Positions 19,518-29,389 are shown, numbered from the stretch's first letter. The stretch is 38,846 nucleotides of DNA from Actinomycetota bacterium (GCA_010031635.1 RGZI01000007.1:1-38846); one strand, 5' to 3'. The notes: generated by a model not told the origin, from the letters alone. Translations and numbers: made by a program.

Positions 19518-20276
19518 TTGGCTACCGATCGTATGTCGATAATTTCTCATTTGCAGGAGTTTCGGAAACGTGTGGTTTTAGCTGCGGCTGGAATACTTTT
19601 CGGATCAATTAGTGGATGGTTATCTTACGGAACGTTAATCAAGACTTTATCCAAACCGGTTTGTGGTGTCGCGAATCAAATAGCCGATTGCAATACTTTA
19701 TATATATCTGGGGTATTAGGACCCTTGAACCTACAGATAAAGATTGCTCTGTTGGTAGGAGTGATTCTTTCTGCGCCATTTTGGTTATATCAACTTTGGG
19801 CCTTTGTAGCACCAGGGTTGCATAAAAAAGAAAAGAAATGGTCTATTTTATTTATTGTCGCTTCGACTCCATTTTTTGCAGCTGGAGTTACGCTTGGATA
19901 TTACATATTACCGATTGCAATAAAAGTATTGCTCGGGTTCACTCCAACCTCACTCAACAATCTAATTAAATTTGATGATTACTTGGATTTTGTCGTGCGA
20001 ATTATGTTAATTTTTGGATTAGCTTTTGAGCTACCCGTGTTTCTAGTGGCTTTGAATATCGCTGGAGCGTTGACTGGAAAAGCAATTTTGAAACCATGGA
20101 GAGCGAGCGTCTTTGGTATTTTTCTTTTCACAGCGGCTTTCACTCCAACTGGGGATCCCATCACGATGCTTGCTTTAGCGGCACCACTATGTGCTTTGTA
20201 TTTTCTAGCGGGCGGAATCTCATTATTAATCGATCGCCGTCGTAACCGCAAAAAAAGCAAAACCGAGGAAGAATAA
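19518..20276 (+). CDS. tatC: Tat translocase protein TatC
   Basis: MSIISHLQEFRKRVV, multi-TM, FTPTGDP. Confidence 0.93.
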   Translation: MATDRMSIISHLQEFRKRVVLAAAGILFGSISGWLSYGTLIKTLSKPVCGVANQIADCNTLYISGVLGPLNLQIKIALLVGVILSAPFWLYQLWAFVAPGLHKKEKKWSILFIVASTPFFAAGVTLGYYILPIAIKVLLGFTPTSLNNLIKFDDYLDFVVRIMLIFGLAFELPVFLVALNIAGALTGKAILKPWRASVFGIFLFTAAFTPTGDPITMLALAAPLCALYFLAGGISLLIDRRRNRKKSKTEEE

Positions 20277-21134
20277 ATGGTGATTCTTTTTGCCAATCCC
20301 AGTTCTGGACGTGGGAAAGGCGCGAAAGTGCTTTCCATAATCGAGAATTTCTTGAGAGTTTCCAATGAGGTTTTTTCTTCTATTTCGACGAACTCTCTTG
20401 AGCGATCTTTATTCTTATTAAGAGAATCAATAACTAAATATCCACAAGCCAAAATCGTGGTGATAGGTGGCGATGGCATGATTCATGCTGCTATCAACAA
20501 TATTAAAGGAAATCCAATCGGATTGATTCCGGCTGGCACTGGAAATGATTTTGCGCGTGCACTTGGGTTATCACTAGAAGATCCAATAGGAAATATTAAA
20601 AGAGTTCTTTCGGCTGATGTCGAAGAGGTTGACCTGGGGAAAGTAGGTGATGAGTACTTTGCTGCTATCTGCTCTACTGGATTTGATTCTGTCGTAAATG
20701 AGCGAGCAAATAAATTGAAATGGCCGACTGGTAAAATGAAATATAACATTGCGATGCTTTTAGAACTACCAAGATTCAAGCCCAGAAGCTACGAAATAGT
20801 TATCGATGGGAAACAAATGCAAACGCAAGCGATGTTGATAGCGATTGCTAATGGACTGTCATATGGTGGGGGAATGAAAGTGTGCCCGGCAGCAAATATA
20901 CAAGATGGATTGCTAGACATCATGATCTTGGCGCCAGTACCCAAATTGGAATTTATCCGAATATTTCCATCAGTCTTTAAAGGGTTGCATGTAACCCATC
21001 CTGCAGTATCTATTTTGCAAGGTCGTTCAATTCAGATCAAAGCAGACGCTGTAGCTTATGCAGATGGAGAACGGATTGGTGAGTTACCACTAGATGTATC
21101 TATTTCTCACAACCAATTGAAGGTTCTACGCTAA
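20277..21134 (+). CDS. Diacylglycerol/sphingosine kinase family lipid kinase
   Basis: FANPSSGRGKG, VVIGGDGMIHAAINN, IPAGTGNDFARALG. Confidence 0.92.
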   Translation: MVILFANPSSGRGKGAKVLSIIENFLRVSNEVFSSISTNSLERSLFLLRESITKYPQAKIVVIGGDGMIHAAINNIKGNPIGLIPAGTGNDFARALGLSLEDPIGNIKRVLSADVEEVDLGKVGDEYFAAICSTGFDSVVNERANKLKWPTGKMKYNIAMLLELPRFKPRSYEIVIDGKQMQTQAMLIAIANGLSYGGGMKVCPAANIQDGLLDIMILAPVPKLEFIRIFPSVFKGLHVTHPAVSILQGRSIQIKADAVAYADGERIGELPLDVSISHNQLKVLR

Positions 21135-23764
21135 TGCAGAGTTCGCCTTCAGCTCGATTTGCCGCAAGTAAAAATCGGGTTTCGCACCCCGAGTTTCAAA
21201 GATTTATTTCCAATCTTTCATTCACCCCTGATGATTTTCAGGTCGAGGCTTGTCACGCACTCGAAGATGGATTTGGGGTTTTAGTTGCCGCACCTACAGG
21301 TGCTGGAAAAACGGTAGTCGGTGAATTTGCGACATTTTTGGCTTATGAACGAGGTAAGAAAGTTTTTTACACTACTCCAATCAAGGCTTTATCTAATCAA
21401 AAATATTCTGAGTTTGTGGAACGCTATGGATCAGATCATGTTGGGCTCTTAACGGGAGATATCTCTGTCAATGGAGAAGCTCCAATCGTGGTCATGACAA
21501 CTGAAGTACTCAGAAATATGATCTATGCGGGATCAAATACTTTAGATAATTTAGGTTTTGTCGTTCTTGATGAGGTCCACTTTTTGGGTGACAAATTCAG
21601 GGGAGCGGTTTGGGAAGAAATTCTGATTCATCTACCGCAAGAAATTCCGGTCATCTCACTATCAGCAACGGTATCTAACGTTGAAGAGTTTGGTGAATGG
21701 TTGTCCACTGTCAGAGGCGAAATTCGGATAATTCTGAGTGAAACTCGACCAGTACCACTTCATCAGTACGTTTTGCAAGGAAATGATTTTTTCCCACTCT
21801 TAGCTGAGGGTAGTTCGCCCAATAAAGATCTGGTGCGGATTTCACAAAATTATCAGAAGGTTTATCGCAATCGAGATATGCGAAATGAGTATCGTCAACT
21901 TCCCAGAAGTGAGATAGTTAATAAATTAGCAGAACGAAATATGCTTCCAGCCATATTCTTTATTTTCAGTCGTGCTGCTTGTGATGCAGCGGTTAAATCT
22001 TGTTCCAAACTAGATTTAACTTCAGTTGAAGAAAAATCTTTTATTCGTTCAAGAATAGAAGCTTTGGCAAATGTGATCGCTCCAGAAGATTTAAGTGCGT
22101 TAAATTTTGGCGAGTGGTCCAAAGCGCTCGAGCGAGGCATTGCTTCACACCATGCCGGATTAATTCCACCATTTAAGGAGTTAACTGAAGAACTCTTTCA
22201 GGCCGGCTATATCCGCGTTGTTTTCGCTACTGAAACTTTGGCTTTGGGTATAAATATGCCCGCTAAAACCGTAGTACTTGAAAAATTAACTAAATGGAAT
22301 GGCGAAGCTCATGTTGAAATCTCTCCAGGGGAGTTCACTCAGTTAACTGGTCGAGCCGGAAGACGAGGCATCGATATCGAAGGTAATGCAGTAATCGTTT
22401 GGAGTCCAGAGGTTGACATCCCAAGTTTGGCTGGATTGGCGACTACTAGAACTTATCCATTGCGATCTTCTTTTTATCCAACCTACAACATGGCGGTAAA
22501 TCTCTTATCTACCTCTGGCAAGAACACTGCGCGAGAACTATTGGCTTCCTCCTTTGCTCAATTCCAAGCAGATAGATCAGTTGTGGGTATTGCAAGACAG
22601 ATCTCTAAAAATGAGAATGCTATTCGTGAAATAAATAAGGAGATTGATTGCCATTTAGGCGATTTCACTTCTTATGCGGCGATCAGAAGACAGATAAAAG
22701 AGTACGAAAAGAAAGATCGGAACACCAAGGCTTCCCTACCTGAAGTTATCGAAACATTAGGTGGTGTTAATAGAGGTGCAATTTTGGCAATCGGAGGTGG
22801 ACGCCGAAACGGTATTGCTTTAGTTATAGAACGAGGTCATGAATATGCCAGACCGCTAGTGATTACTCTCGATAAACGAGTGCATCGGCTAAGCCCAAAT
22901 GATTGTCAATATGGCGTCAACGTTGTCGGTCAATTAAAAATTCCTGGGGGGTTAAGTCACAAAAATGCTAAGGACAAATCTCAATGGTTAGATCTTTTTC
23001 GTCAAAGTGGTGTCAAACGTAATGCCGCTGCCGAGGAAGAAGATTCAGTTCTAATTGAGTTGAGAACAACGATGAGATCTCATCCGTGTCATGCGTGTAA
23101 TGATCGCGAAGAGCACGCGAGAATCTCCGAACGATCAGATCGATTAGAACGTGAGATTATCGATTTACAAAAGCGAGTTGAAAATCGAACACATGTGATT
23201 CCTAGAACTTTCGACCAAATTTGCTCAGTTTTGTCTGAATTAAATTACATCAACGGCGAAGAGATTGCGCCGGAAGGGAAGATGCTTTCTAGTATTTACT
23301 CGGAGTTTGATTTGTTGGTATCAGAATCAATTCGTCAAAAGATTTGGAATGAGTTGACTCCGGCAGAACTAGCCTCCGTCCTATCGGCAATTATTTTTCA
23401 AGCCCGTAACGATGATGAAGCGAAAATGAAAACGCCCAAAGGTGCAATTTTGGAAGCAACTAAGTCGATGGAGCGGATCTGGTTTGCGATACACACTTTG
23501 GAAACAAAAAACAGATTAGACACCATGCGACAACTTGACACCGGATTAACTTGGGCCACTTATCGCTGGGCTAGTGGTGCAACGTTGAGTGAAGTATTAG
23601 AAAATACTGATTTAACTGCTGGTGATTTTGTGAGACAGATGAAACAACTTCTTGATTTATTGACTCAAATCTCAGCGTTATCAAACCCATTATCTTTTGC
23701 TGCTAGCGAAGCAACAAAGTTACTAAAGCGCGGAGTTATCGCATACTCCAATCAAGTCGCATGA
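21134..23764 (+). CDS. helY: DEAD/DEAH-box (Ski2-like) helicase HelY
   Basis: APTGAGKTVV, LDEVHFLGD, SATVSN, TGRAGRRGID; downstream of tatC as in other Actinobacteria. Confidence 0.93.
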   Translation: MQSSPSARFAASKNRVSHPEFQRFISNLSFTPDDFQVEACHALEDGFGVLVAAPTGAGKTVVGEFATFLAYERGKKVFYTTPIKALSNQKYSEFVERYGSDHVGLLTGDISVNGEAPIVVMTTEVLRNMIYAGSNTLDNLGFVVLDEVHFLGDKFRGAVWEEILIHLPQEIPVISLSATVSNVEEFGEWLSTVRGEIRIILSETRPVPLHQYVLQGNDFFPLLAEGSSPNKDLVRISQNYQKVYRNRDMRNEYRQLPRSEIVNKLAERNMLPAIFFIFSRAACDAAVKSCSKLDLTSVEEKSFIRSRIEALANVIAPEDLSALNFGEWSKALERGIASHHAGLIPPFKELTEELFQAGYIRVVFATETLALGINMPAKTVVLEKLTKWNGEAHVEISPGEFTQLTGRAGRRGIDIEGNAVIVWSPEVDIPSLAGLATTRTYPLRSSFYPTYNMAVNLLSTSGKNTARELLASSFAQFQADRSVVGIARQISKNENAIREINKEIDCHLGDFTSYAAIRRQIKEYEKKDRNTKASLPEVIETLGGVNRGAILAIGGGRRNGIALVIERGHEYARPLVITLDKRVHRLSPNDCQYGVNVVGQLKIPGGLSHKNAKDKSQWLDLFRQSGVKRNAAAEEEDSVLIELRTTMRSHPCHACNDREEHARISERSDRLEREIIDLQKRVENRTHVIPRTFDQICSVLSELNYINGEEIAPEGKMLSSIYSEFDLLVSESIRQKIWNELTPAELASVLSAIIFQARNDDEAKMKTPKGAILEATKSMERIWFAIHTLETKNRLDTMRQLDTGLTWATYRWASGATLSEVLENTDLTAGDFVRQMKQLLDLLTQISALSNPLSFAASEATKLLKRGVIAYSNQVA

Positions 23765-24681
23765 CACTCTTACTTCTCGACAGTGCGTCGCTCTGGTATC
23801 GAGCTTTTTATGGGCTGCCACAATCCATGGTTTCTCCATCTGGTCAGCCGGTTAATGCGATTAGAGGTTATCTAGATTCAATAGCCAGAATGGCTGTGAC
23901 TTATCAACCCGATCGAATTGTTGCCTGCCTAGATGGTGATTGGCGACCATCTTGGCGCACAGAATTGATTCCGGAATATAAGGCTAATCGTATCGAAGAG
24001 GAATCCGACGATGGTTCTTTAAGTGAAGCGGCAGAGGATTTGGAAATTTTAGAAGCTCAAGTTCCGATTATTATGGAAGTTTTAGATGCAATTGGCATTC
24101 CACTAATTGGCATCGATGATTACGAGGCAGATGATGTAATCGCTACTTTATCTGTTCGTGAACCTGGTCCAACATTTATTGTCACCGGGGATCGTGACCT
24201 TTTTCAACTTGTTGACGACAAACGTAAGGTAAAAGTTGCTTACATTGCTAAAGGTATTTCACAGCATGATTTGGTGGATTTGAAATGGATAAAAAACAAG
24301 TATGAGATCCCTGGCGATCGTTATGCATTATTCGCAACTTTCCGCGGTGACCCTTCCGATGGTTTGCCAGGTGCGCGTGGAATTGGGCCAAAAGGCGCAG
24401 CGACAATTGCAAATCAATTTGGAAATATCAAAGAGGTTATTTCTGCAGCAAAAAAATCGAATCCAAATTTGAGCGGATCTCTGCAAAAGAAGATAATTGA
24501 AAGCGCAGATTACCTGCTAAAAGCAGAGATCGTAGTGAATTGCGTAGATAATCTTCGACTTCCTAAAGGACCTTTCAAATTGCCTAAAAAAGTAGATGAT
24601 CCCAAAGCTTTGGAAGTGCTTGCTAAAACTCACGGCCTAGATTCATCCGTGAAACGGCTTTTGAGCGCTCTAGAACTTTAA
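23761..24681 (+). CDS. 5'-3' exonuclease (PolA-N-like)
   Basis: YEADDVIATL, TGDRDLFQLV, GDPSDGLPGARGIGPKGAATIA. Confidence 0.92.
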   Translation: MTLLLLDSASLWYRAFYGLPQSMVSPSGQPVNAIRGYLDSIARMAVTYQPDRIVACLDGDWRPSWRTELIPEYKANRIEEESDDGSLSEAAEDLEILEAQVPIIMEVLDAIGIPLIGIDDYEADDVIATLSVREPGPTFIVTGDRDLFQLVDDKRKVKVAYIAKGISQHDLVDLKWIKNKYEIPGDRYALFATFRGDPSDGLPGARGIGPKGAATIANQFGNIKEVISAAKKSNPNLSGSLQKKIIESADYLLKAEIVVNCVDNLRLPKGPFKLPKKVDDPKALEVLAKTHGLDSSVKRLLSALEL

Positions 24682-24683
24682 TC

Positions 24684-26105
24684 ATGTTTGCTTTTATTTA
24701 TGGAGTCATTGCCCAATTAGCCTTTGCACCAGTTGAAATTTGGATTTTCTTTCCGATCGGTTTAGCACTGATAATCAAGCGAACACATAAAAAATCTTTT
24801 AAGGCTAGAGCAGTTGATGGCTTTATTTTTTCATTGGGTTTCACATTACCTTTATTGCATTGGTCAAGCACTTACGTAGGTATCTGGCCTTGGCTGATTT
24901 TAGGAATTGGGCAAGCTCTTTTAATTTCTCCCTTCACTTGGTTTACCAACCAGCGAAGTTGGGTTTTGCTTTCAACAGTTCCATCCTTTTGGGTGGTTTT
25001 GGAATGGATTCGCGTTAACTACCCATTTGGCGGTTTTGGATGGGGGAGAGCTGGATTTATTGCCGTAGATACTCCCTTCTCTCAACTCCTTTCGATTGGC
25101 GGTGTTCCACTGGCTTCATTCACGGTGGTGTTCCTAGGGGTATTGATTCATTTAACTTTTCTTAAGATGAAATTGCAGTTCGCACCATTATTACTAATTG
25201 TCTTTGCAAATATTTTTGTTCCTACCCATTCGATAGAGGGTAATAATTTTTTAAAGGTTGCTGCTGTTCAAGGTTCAGTTCCCGATCTAGGGTTAGATTT
25301 TAATTCCCAAAGAACCGCAGTGTTGAACAACCATCTTGAATTAACCAGAAATTGGAAAACTCAACTCAATCGACCTGCAAGTTTTGAGCCAGATCTTTTC
25401 ATCTGGCCAGAGAATGCTTCTGATGTAGATCCTTTAACAACCGCAAAAACTCAAATCAGTAATTTAGTAAGTTTTCTCGAGAAGTCATTAATTGTTGGTG
25501 GTGTCGGTAGTAGTGCGTCGCGGCCAACAAATCTATCCATCCTTTGGGAACCAAAATCTGGTCCAACTAATATTTACCTCAAACAACATCTAGCGCCATT
25601 TGGTGAAGTCATGCCCCTGCGTTCTATCGCTGAATTTATTTCACCTTTAGCAAGAAATGTTAAGGATTTTCAATCCGGAGATAAGTCAAAGATTTTCCAA
25701 GTAGGAGTAGGGAAGATCTTGCCAGTAATCTGTTTTGAGATACTTGATGACTCTTTACTTAGAGGTAGTATTAAGAATGCAAATCTAATTGTTGCCCAAA
25801 CTAATAACGCGACCTTCGGTAAATCTGCAGAAAGTGATCAACAATTGCAGATCACTCGTGCGCGGGCAGTTGAATCCGGTCGTACCATTGTTGTGGTTTC
25901 AACGGTTGGAAATACAGCATTAATTGATCAAAACGGAAAGATCATTTCCATTTTGCAAAAGTATGATCCAGGAATTCTCTATGGTGAAGTGAATTTATCC
26001 AGTGCGAATACATCTGCCTACTGGTTAACTGCTTGGGTAGAACAAGGCTCTTTTGCAGTAATTGTTTTTTTGTTGTTATCTATTTTAAGGCGTAGATTTT
26101 TCTGA
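24684..26105 (+). CDS. lnt: Apolipoprotein N-acyltransferase
   Basis: Multi-TM N-terminus plus C-N hydrolase domain: FIWPENASD, LKQHLAPFGEVMPLR, ICFEILDD. Confidence 0.9.
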   Translation: MFAFIYGVIAQLAFAPVEIWIFFPIGLALIIKRTHKKSFKARAVDGFIFSLGFTLPLLHWSSTYVGIWPWLILGIGQALLISPFTWFTNQRSWVLLSTVPSFWVVLEWIRVNYPFGGFGWGRAGFIAVDTPFSQLLSIGGVPLASFTVVFLGVLIHLTFLKMKLQFAPLLLIVFANIFVPTHSIEGNNFLKVAAVQGSVPDLGLDFNSQRTAVLNNHLELTRNWKTQLNRPASFEPDLFIWPENASDVDPLTTAKTQISNLVSFLEKSLIVGGVGSSASRPTNLSILWEPKSGPTNIYLKQHLAPFGEVMPLRSIAEFISPLARNVKDFQSGDKSKIFQVGVGKILPVICFEILDDSLLRGSIKNANLIVAQTNNATFGKSAESDQQLQITRARAVESGRTIVVVSTVGNTALIDQNGKIISILQKYDPGILYGEVNLSSANTSAYWLTAWVEQGSFAVIVFLLLSILRRRFF

Positions 26106-26110
26106 GTTCC

Positions 26111-26139
26111 TTGACAAACCACGTATCTGCACCAGAATT
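26111..26139 (+). promoter_or_regulatory. Copy 1 of duplicated promoter/operator element upstream of the enolase gene
   Basis: TTGACAAACCACGTATCTGCACCAGAATT; -35 TTGACA, 16-nt spacer, CAGAAT; 25/29 identical to 27401-27429. Confidence 0.7.
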
Positions 26140-26208
26140 GTGTTATTACGTTTCTAGCGTCGAACTCATTAAGTAGATTAGAAACCCTTGCACGTGGAGG
26201 TGGTTTAA

Positions 26209-27351
26209 GTGATTGTTACAGATATTTCGTTCACTCCTTATACATATCAAATGAATCGACTGATCGGGGATGTCAATCTTCCCGATGGAGCCAGCGAAGG
26301 AATGGAATTAGCTGTCTTCGTACGCACGGATGAGGGAGTCACCGGTTGCTGTGTTGGAGTAGGTAGCGCGGCGGACACAATTCCTGGTCTCACAGATCTT
26401 GTCATCGGAACGGATCCTCGCTCAGTACGTAGCAGTTGGAATCGGATGACTGCGCGTGCATTCAAAGCCGGCCTTCACGGTCCCATGGCAGCGGGTATTT
26501 CTGCGATCGACCGTGCACTGTGGGACTTGCGGGCAAAACTCCACGGAGTTCCGCTTTGGAAAGAGTTCGGCGGAAACGGAAAGTCAGTACGCGCTTACGC
26601 AAGTGGGTTGGACTTTCCACTTAGCGATGAAGATCTGTACAAGTTTTACGCGGGACTTGCAGCAAAAGGCGTAACTGCCGGAAAGCTCAAAGTTGGACGT
26701 AACGCCGATGATGACGAGCGCCGCCTTCGCATAATGATTGATGCGCTAAGTTCCAAAGGTGGTCGTCCCCAATTGATCATTGACGCCAACGAGTGGTGGT
26801 CACCGAAGCAGGCGATCCAACGGGTTTCTCTGTTAGAAAAACATTTCGACTTTCTTTGGGTTGAAGAACCAGTTGCTCGGGGCGATTTTGAAGGACTTCG
26901 GCGCGTCTCTGAGGGAGTGCGTGCTCCAGTTGCGACTGGTGAGAACTTCACGGACCCTGCGCAGTTTGTACCGCTATTTCAACATGGGGCCGGGGATGTT
27001 ATCCAAGTCGCTTCCCACAACTCAGGTTTTACTGGCGCGAGCATCGTTGCAGATATGGCTGCAACTTTCGCCCGTCCTGTTGTTACCGGTCCCGATGTCG
27101 GAAACAGCATCGCGCACCTCTCATCCACTTGGAAGCACCATGTCATGATGGAGGTTTTCGAAATGGGAAGAGAGGCTGCATTAATCAATCCAATGGAGAT
27201 TGAGGACGGATGCATAGTTCTTAATCAAACTCCCGGTGCCGGAATCGAATTCGATGAAAAGTATCTGGCAACTCATGCGCCATCTAATAAACCCTTGAAA
27301 ATGCTGTCAAATGTCTACGGACGTGCTGAAGATGCCGGCTTACTCGGTTGA
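26209..27351 (+). CDS. Enolase superfamily (mandelate racemase/muconate lactonizing enzyme-like) protein
   Basis: Ligands DANEWW, VEEP, TGEN; KLKVG on strand 2; GGAGGTGG upstream of GTG start. Confidence 0.88.
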   Translation: MIVTDISFTPYTYQMNRLIGDVNLPDGASEGMELAVFVRTDEGVTGCCVGVGSAADTIPGLTDLVIGTDPRSVRSSWNRMTARAFKAGLHGPMAAGISAIDRALWDLRAKLHGVPLWKEFGGNGKSVRAYASGLDFPLSDEDLYKFYAGLAAKGVTAGKLKVGRNADDDERRLRIMIDALSSKGGRPQLIIDANEWWSPKQAIQRVSLLEKHFDFLWVEEPVARGDFEGLRRVSEGVRAPVATGENFTDPAQFVPLFQHGAGDVIQVASHNSGFTGASIVADMAATFARPVVTGPDVGNSIAHLSSTWKHHVMMEVFEMGREAALINPMEIEDGCIVLNQTPGAGIEFDEKYLATHAPSNKPLKMLSNVYGRAEDAGLLG

Positions 27352-27400
27352 TTGGACGTAGATTGATCCGATAAACCCATCACAACGAGCTCTCCTTTTA

Positions 27401-27429
27401 TTGACAAAACACCCATATGCACCAGAATT
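27401..27429 (+). promoter_or_regulatory. Copy 2 of duplicated promoter/operator element upstream of the ABC permease operon
   Basis: TTGACAAAACACCCATATGCACCAGAATT; same -35/16-nt/CAGAAT architecture. Confidence 0.7.
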
Positions 27430-27464
27430 ACGGGCGGTAGTAGAGTCCAACTCATCATGTTGGC

Positions 27465-28460
27465 TTGTTTATTGGTTTATTGGTTTATTTGTTTTTTTAT
27501 AAGGCGGGGGAGTGGATGTTAAAGGATCGCCGGAAAGTTGGTTACTCCGAACGGAGAGCCAATCCTTTAGCTAGATTTTTAAATGTTTTGGAAGGCAAAG
27601 CCTTTGCCTGGGTTTTGCTGGTTCCAAGTCTTTTACTTGTCGCATTATTTATTGTTTATCCCCTTTATAGAGGCATTAGATTAAGTTTTTCAGAGTTAGA
27701 GTTGCTTAAAGGACCCGATTCAAAATTTATCGGTCTTGAAAATTTTCGCACTGTGTTGCACGATCCAGATGTAGCAAACGCCGCGAAGAACACCCTTAAA
27801 TATACAGTTGTTGGTCTGATTTCCCAGATTGCTTTAGGCATGGCAGCTGCTCTGCTTTTAAGTCGTGAAAGTAGATTTATTTGGGCTGCTCGAATTGCAG
27901 TAATGCTTCCTTGGTTTATGCCACCAGTAGTAACTGCATATATGTGGCGCTTTATGTTAGATGCGCAATATGGAATCGTAACAATTCTAGTCAGTCATAT
28001 TGGGATTGATATTGGCGGGCAAGGTATTTGGGCGGATCCTGATAAAGCGCTCTACGGTGTTCTTTTTGTGGAACTTTGGCGCTCCTATCCGTTTTTTACT
28101 TTATTTATTCTTGCTGGTATTCAAGGAATTCCAGCAGAGTTGCGAGAGTCAACAGCCATCGATGGTGCTTCTGCTTTTCAACATTTTAGATATGTAATGT
28201 TGCCACTTCTAAAACCAGTTCTTTTTGTATCAACAATTCTAGAAGCTATAAAATTGATCAACTCACCAACATTAGTTTTATTGATGACTGAAGGAGGACC
28301 AGGGGACTCAACCATGGTTGTTCCGCTTTTGGCTTTCAAAAAGGCGTATCAGGCTTATGATTTTGGTTATGCATCTGCAATTTCTGTCGCTGTACTAATT
28401 GCAATTAGCGGTTTTGCCATGGTTTATATCCGTTCTGTTGGATTTGGGAAGGAGAAATAA
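27465..28460 (+). CDS. Sugar-type ABC transporter permease (MalF/UgpA-like)
   Basis: EAA-loop ELRESTAIDGASAFQHFRYVMLPLLKP, multi-TM; N-terminal start (TTG) uncertain. Confidence 0.9.
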   Translation: MFIGLLVYLFFYKAGEWMLKDRRKVGYSERRANPLARFLNVLEGKAFAWVLLVPSLLLVALFIVYPLYRGIRLSFSELELLKGPDSKFIGLENFRTVLHDPDVANAAKNTLKYTVVGLISQIALGMAAALLLSRESRFIWAARIAVMLPWFMPPVVTAYMWRFMLDAQYGIVTILVSHIGIDIGGQGIWADPDKALYGVLFVELWRSYPFFTLFILAGIQGIPAELRESTAIDGASAFQHFRYVMLPLLKPVLFVSTILEAIKLINSPTLVLLMTEGGPGDSTMVVPLLAFKKAYQAYDFGYASAISVAVLIAISGFAMVYIRSVGFGKEK

Positions 28461-29223
28461 TGGCGGTTACCGGCAAATCCAAATACGCCCCCAGTGCGAT
28501 CGCAATTAATGTCGGGGTTGGATTACTGATTGCATTTGCAACACTCCCGTTGATTTGGACGGCATACACTTCAGTAAGACCAGAGATTGAAATTGTTAAA
28601 CACCCGGCTGGTTTTATGTTTAGAAATTTAGGGTTTGATGCATACCGTGAAGTATGGAAATACTCAGATTTCCCTCATCTGCTTGGAAATAGTGTCGTTG
28701 TTAGTTTGATGACGATGGTTATGAGTTTGACTCTGGGAACTTTCGCTGGATATGCATTATCAAGAGCGACTTTTGGCGGAAAGCAAGGAATTCTTTTGTT
28801 TTACATGTTGGTCCGCGTAATCCCTGGTGTTTTACTTTTGATCCCAATTTATATTTTGATGCAAAAATTAAATTTGCTTGATACTAGGTTTGGATTGGCG
28901 CTGGCTTACACGACCTTCACCCTGCCCGCAGCGATCTGGCTGATGAAAGGCTTTTTCGATGCCCTCCCGGTTGATCTTGAAAATGCCGCCCGGATCGATG
29001 GATGTAGCCGTGGAACGATGTTCTTTTCGCCCTCATGATCACATCAAGTAACAAGGCCAGAACTTGGCCGGTCGGCATGAAACTTCTGATTGGGGAGTTC
29101 CAACTTCCTTGGGCTCAGCTCACCGCTACCGCCATGATGAGCGTAATTCCGGTTTTGATCGGTTTTGGTTTTGCTGGGCGCAAAATGGTTGCCGGCCTGA
29201 CCGCAGGTGGCGTAAAAGAGTAA
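28460..29223 (+). pseudogene. Sugar-type ABC transporter permease (MalG/UgpE-like), disrupted by an internal frame-shifting deletion
   Basis: ORF 28460-29038 ends ...LENAARIDGCSRGTMF then out-of-frame FSPS*; ORF 29035-29223 continues MITSSNKARTWPVGMKLLIGEFQLPWAQLTATAMMSVIPVLIGFGFAGRKMVAGLTAGGVKE. Confidence 0.85.
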
Positions 29224-29389
29224 ATAGCCGTAAATAACAGGGGAGTAACAATTTCCCGATTTCGGTAAATTTTGGTGGCTTTTGTCTGATAAATGGTTGA
29301 CTTTAACTCCTTCGGCTGTGAAGGTATGCCGTAGCCACGAAATGGGTCGCTGGTGGGTAAGACGTTACCTAAATCAAAGGAGTTTATGA

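Noticed and set aside
26247-27215. Several long antisense/alternate-frame ORFs within the enolase gene
   Set aside because: Explained by higher GC and strong coding in the main frame; none shows recognisable protein features.
29224-29389. 166-nt leader upstream of the solute-binding protein as a possible riboswitch/ncRNA
   Set aside because: Only short weak hairpins (e.g. CTTC...GAAG) and a poor promoter match; no recognisable riboswitch core.
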